A stretch of 64,000 bases of DNA from SAR202 cluster bacterium bin87. Its GTDB lineage: Bacteria; Chloroflexota; Dehalococcoidia; Lucifugimonadales; UBA3495. The notes under the pieces were generated by a model. The model ran no database searches and was not told the origin of the DNA. It saw only the letters and a program-made list of their open reading frames with translations. Shown one piece after another: positions 61,987 to 64,000 of the stretch. Every line of letters begins with the position of its first letter. Position 1 is the stretch's first letter. The DNA lies in contig MPNC01000005.1 of NCBI GenBank assembly GCA_002238825.1, positions 124,001 through 188,000 on the forward strand. Reading direction: 5' to 3'. Both the position numbers and the translations under genes were made by a program.

Positions 61987-62769
61987 ATGAACGCGCGGAG
62001 CGCGCTGGGAACCGCCTGTATCCTGGGATTGTTCCTGGCGCTGCTGGGGTGCCAGTCGACCATGGAACCGATGCCCGCGCCGCAAGCGACGCCGTTGGCA
62101 ATTGCCACGGTCACGCCTCTGCCCACACCCACGCCTTTGCCCACACCCACGAACACCATCACATCGGTGGGGAGATCATTCATCCCCACGCTGGCGCCCT
62201 CCCAACCAACGGCAACGCCCGCGCCCACCGCGACCGCCGCGCCTACTCCTACGGAGGTCGCAGCAGCGATGGTGCAGCCCACCGACGGGCCGATCCGGGT
62301 GGAGGCCATGCCCAGTAGGGACCACTTCCCGCCTCAACTGAAAATCACCGACGTGATCCCCGGCGGTTACAGCACGGTACCCCCGACTTCCGGACGCCAC
62401 TGGGGAGCGTGGAGCGACTGCGGGTTTTACAACCACCCGTTGCCGGACGAGTTGCTGGTGCATAACCTCGAACACGGCAACATCATCGTGAGCTATAACC
62501 TGGCCAGCGAAGCCGAGGTTGCGGCTTTGCGCGCGGCGGTGGAGGCAATTCCGCTGGCCCGCGAATTCGCCATCGTCCGCCGCTACCTGGCAATCCCGGA
62601 AGGGATGGTGGCAATAACAACTTGGGGCGTCCTCGACCGGATGGAGGGCGTGGACCCGGCGCGCATCGCCAGGTTCTTTGAGGACTATCCCGCGAACACC
62701 GGACCGGAATTCGCCAACGGGCTGCCGTGCACCACCGGCATTGATATGACGCAGTCGTCGGGCGGTTGA
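61987..62769 (+). CDS. DUF3105 lipoprotein (second tandem copy)
   Basis: 260 residues. A lipobox (LALLGC, Cys22) ends an N-terminal signal. A Thr-Pro-rich linker follows (about 40-85), encoded by a short direct repeat near 62113-62151. The DUF3105 domain has STVPPTSGRHWGAW, LVHNLEHGNIIVSYNL and NGLPCTTGID, close to the first copy. It starts 14 bases after the first copy's stop. It is probably a surface lipoprotein. Confidence 0.8.
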   Translation: MNARSALGTACILGLFLALLGCQSTMEPMPAPQATPLAIATVTPLPTPTPLPTPTNTITSVGRSFIPTLAPSQPTATPAPTATAAPTPTEVAAAMVQPTDGPIRVEAMPSRDHFPPQLKITDVIPGGYSTVPPTSGRHWGAWSDCGFYNHPLPDELLVHNLEHGNIIVSYNLASEAEVAALRAAVEAIPLAREFAIVRRYLAIPEGMVAITTWGVLDRMEGVDPARIARFFEDYPANTGPEFANGLPCTTGIDMTQSSGG

Positions 62770-62802
62770 CCGCCAAGGCGACCGGAGAGGCAGGGCACCA
62801 GC

Positions 62803-63054
62803 ATGTTTTTGGCACGAGTCTATGTGACCCTGAAACCCGCGGTGAACGACCCCCAGGGCCTGACGGTCATGGGCGGTCTGCACAGTCTGGGCTACGAAGC
62901 CGTGGCGGACGTGCGCATCGGCAAGTATCTGGAAATCAGGGTGGACGCCGAAGACCAAGCCCGGGCCGAGAGCGACGTAGCGGGAATGTGCGACCGGTTG
63001 CTGGCAAACCCGGTCATCGAGAATTACCGGTTCACGCTGGAACCAGTCGAATAA
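62803..63054 (+). CDS. purS: Phosphoribosylformylglycinamidine synthase subunit PurS
   Basis: 83 residues with the PurS pattern: ARVYVTLKPAVNDPQGLTVMGGLHSLGYEAVADVRIGKYLEI and VIENYRFTLEPVE at the end. PurS joins PurQ and PurL in the fourth step of purine synthesis. PurQ and PurL are not in the window. The DUF3105 pair lies between purC and purS. Confidence 0.92.
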   Translation: MFLARVYVTLKPAVNDPQGLTVMGGLHSLGYEAVADVRIGKYLEIRVDAEDQARAESDVAGMCDRLLANPVIENYRFTLEPVE

Positions 63055-63056
63055 AC

Positions 63057-63084
63057 ATCGGGGCGAACGCGTGTCCGCCCCGAT
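63057..63084. terminator. Bidirectional terminator between purS and the thioredoxin-fold gene
   Basis: A 9-base stem, ATCGGGGCG with CGCCCCGAT, between two convergent genes, with no strong U-tract. Confidence 0.5.
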
Positions 63085-63117
63085 GGCATTGGGCAGGCCT
63101 GAGGACCGAGCCGGACG

Positions 63118-63702
63118 TCAGTGCAGGTGGTCCTGCAGGAGTCCCACCAACTCGTCAACTGTGGCTTTCTGCCAGTCGCCGGCCCGGGCCGCCGTGCGGG
63201 CGCGCCGCTGGCGGCCAAAGTCCTGGTCCGAGATATCCGGCTGTTCGGAGCGGATGGCCGCCTCGATCTCGCCCTGCTCCCGGCTAGCGGTCTCCGAGCG
63301 CTCGATCCAGTGGCAGATGTACTCGTGGCCCTGGTCGTAGAACACAGCGACCGGGATCGACATGTACAGGCCCTCTTTGAGGAACTCGTTCATGATGTCG
63401 TGATTTTCGTCGCGGGGGAAGATGCGCAGCTCAACGCCGGCGGCTTCTGCTACACGGGCGAGCACCGGCAGCTCGCGAACCACGTCGCCGCACCAGTCTT
63501 CGCCGATCACCATCATGCGAGCCGGGCCGTTTTCGTGTGATGCCAACTCCTGCAGCCGGTTGGCCTGCTCGGCGCTCAGCTCCACGTTGGAGTAATACTC
63601 TTCGATCCGGGCCTTGTTGACCTTGACCGTGTCCATGTATTGATCGTAGGTCATACCCTGGGCGTAGCGCTCCTGGGTCACGACGCTGGCTTCCTGCACC
63701 AT
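63118..63702 (-). CDS. Thioredoxin-fold protein with a single-Cys WCGD active site
   Basis: About 194 residues, of the Thioredoxin_9 type. MMVIGEDWCGDVVRELPVLARV shows WCGD in place of WCGPC, so only the first cysteine remains. The start MVQEASV has GAGAGG upstream; the longer frame adds five doubtful residues. It may act as a monothiol oxidoreductase or non-redox chaperone. It lies about 90 bases from the glutaredoxin-like gene. Confidence 0.75.
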   Translation of the reverse strand: MVQEASVVTQERYAQGMTYDQYMDTVKVNKARIEEYYSNVELSAEQANRLQELASHENGPARMMVIGEDWCGDVVRELPVLARVAEAAGVELRIFPRDENHDIMNEFLKEGLYMSIPVAVFYDQGHEYICHWIERSETASREQGEIEAAIRSEQPDISDQDFGRQRRARTAARAGDWQKATVDELVGLLQDHLH

Positions 63703-63789
63703 GATTGCACCTCTCAAGTTGCGCGATGTCGTTATGGCTGTTGCCGAGGGAAGGATTGGGGACGGGCCACCGGCCGGTCAGCCGATTTC

Positions 63790-64000
63790 TCAACCGCGCT
63801 GCCCGCGAAACCCTGTCTCAACCTTGCCATCGGGCCACACGATGATAGGAACGGCATCCCCAAAGTCCAGAGCTTCGTCCAATGTGTCCTGGCTCTGGTC
63901 GACGCGTCGCTCCTCGTATGCAACGCCTTCACGGCGCCAGGCGGCGCGCAGGGAGTCGCATGCGGGACACACCGTCAGGGTATACACGATGGGGATATCT
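63790..64000 (-). CDS. Glutaredoxin-like protein (5' end cut by window edge)
   Basis: The visible part starts beyond the window and reads YTLTVCPACDSLRAAW with a CPAC active site, then AVPIIVWPDGKVETGF. These are glutaredoxin or NrdH-type features. The visible GTG at 63987 is unlikely to be the true start, since the frame is open to the edge and family members begin a few residues earlier. Confidence 0.7.
   Translation of the reverse strand, partial: DIPIVYTLTVCPACDSLRAAWRREGVAYEERRVDQSQDTLDEALDFGDAVPIIVWPDGKVETGFRGQRG

Noticed and set aside
62113-62151. Short direct repeats as a CRISPR or mobile-element signature
   Set aside because: They encode the Thr-Pro-rich linker of the DUF3105 lipoprotein; there are no spacers or terminal repeats.
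1-64000. tRNA, rRNA, CRISPR arrays, insertion sequences, prophage genes
   Set aside because: I looked for typical tRNA arms, repeat-spacer arrays and transposase or integrase motifs and saw none.

Overview
The window is GC-rich and gene-dense, with short intergenic gaps and frequent GTG and TTG starts (hisG, the LLM oxidoreductase, purE, purD, purB). I see no rRNA, tRNA, CRISPR array, transposase or phage gene. The mix of genes suggests an uncultured, probably free-living Chloroflexota bacterium of the Dehalococcoidia/SAR202 type: CobN with a fused ChlID-type chelatase and CbtA/CbtB, an LL-DAP aminotransferase, archaeal-type phosphoglycerate mutase (ApgM), Uma2, DUF3105 and DUF3352 proteins, several SDRs, an LLM flavoprotein, a BKACE enzyme and a lone CO/xanthine-dehydrogenase-type large subunit. 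The phylum is an inference; no marker gene was aligned.

Layout. (1) 1-3478, minus strand: a histidine operon, hisZ-hisG-(zinc phospholipase C-fold protein)-hisD, with hisD cut by the window edge. (2) 3554-5320: a more AT-rich islet with a RecF/OLD-like ATPase and a DUF4276 Toprim-like partner split by an in-frame stop. (3) 5335-8671: two SDRs, BirA and a TIGR02391 (Abi-like) protein. (4) 8684-18984: glyS, then a cobalt/corrin cluster on the minus strand (cbiE, cobN, a small unknown protein, cbtB, cbtA, chlID) led by a B12 riboswitch that ends in an intrinsic terminator. (5) 19419-27452: a DUF3352 membrane protein, a ThiS/MoaD-like carrier with a molybdopterin hydroxylase subunit, a BKACE, and a GNAT / cytidylate-kinase-like / rhomboid operon. 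(6) 27641-29847: DAHP synthase behind a Tyr/Phe-rich leader peptide and terminator (an attenuator), and trpA.

(7) 29981-39870: CPBP protease, GatC-like protein plus amidase, HAD hydrolase, an unknown protein, LLM oxidoreductase, metallophosphoesterase, membrane pyrophosphatase, SDR, an orphan antitoxin-like protein and a UDG-fold-like protein. (8) 39879-52107, minus strand: a long housekeeping run, tsaC, prenyl synthase, pgk, apgM, tpiA, miaA, dapF, an HhH-like protein, dapL, uma2, hflX, metallophosphoesterase and formamidase. It combines lower glycolysis, lysine/peptidoglycan precursor synthesis and tRNA modification. (9) 52205-53595: a type II-like restriction-modification pair. (10) 53719-63054, plus strand: a purine operon, guaA, purD, two unknowns, purE, HAD phosphatase, purB, purC, two tandem DUF3105 proteins and purS. 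(11) 63118-64000: two thioredoxin/glutaredoxin-fold proteins on the minus strand.

The best leads for new biology are the aromatic attenuator at 28764-28966, the ATPase/Toprim pair with its TAAATG junction, the unknown protein inside the riboswitch-led cobalt cluster, HisZ together with a long-form HisG, and the two DUF3105 proteins inside the purine operon.
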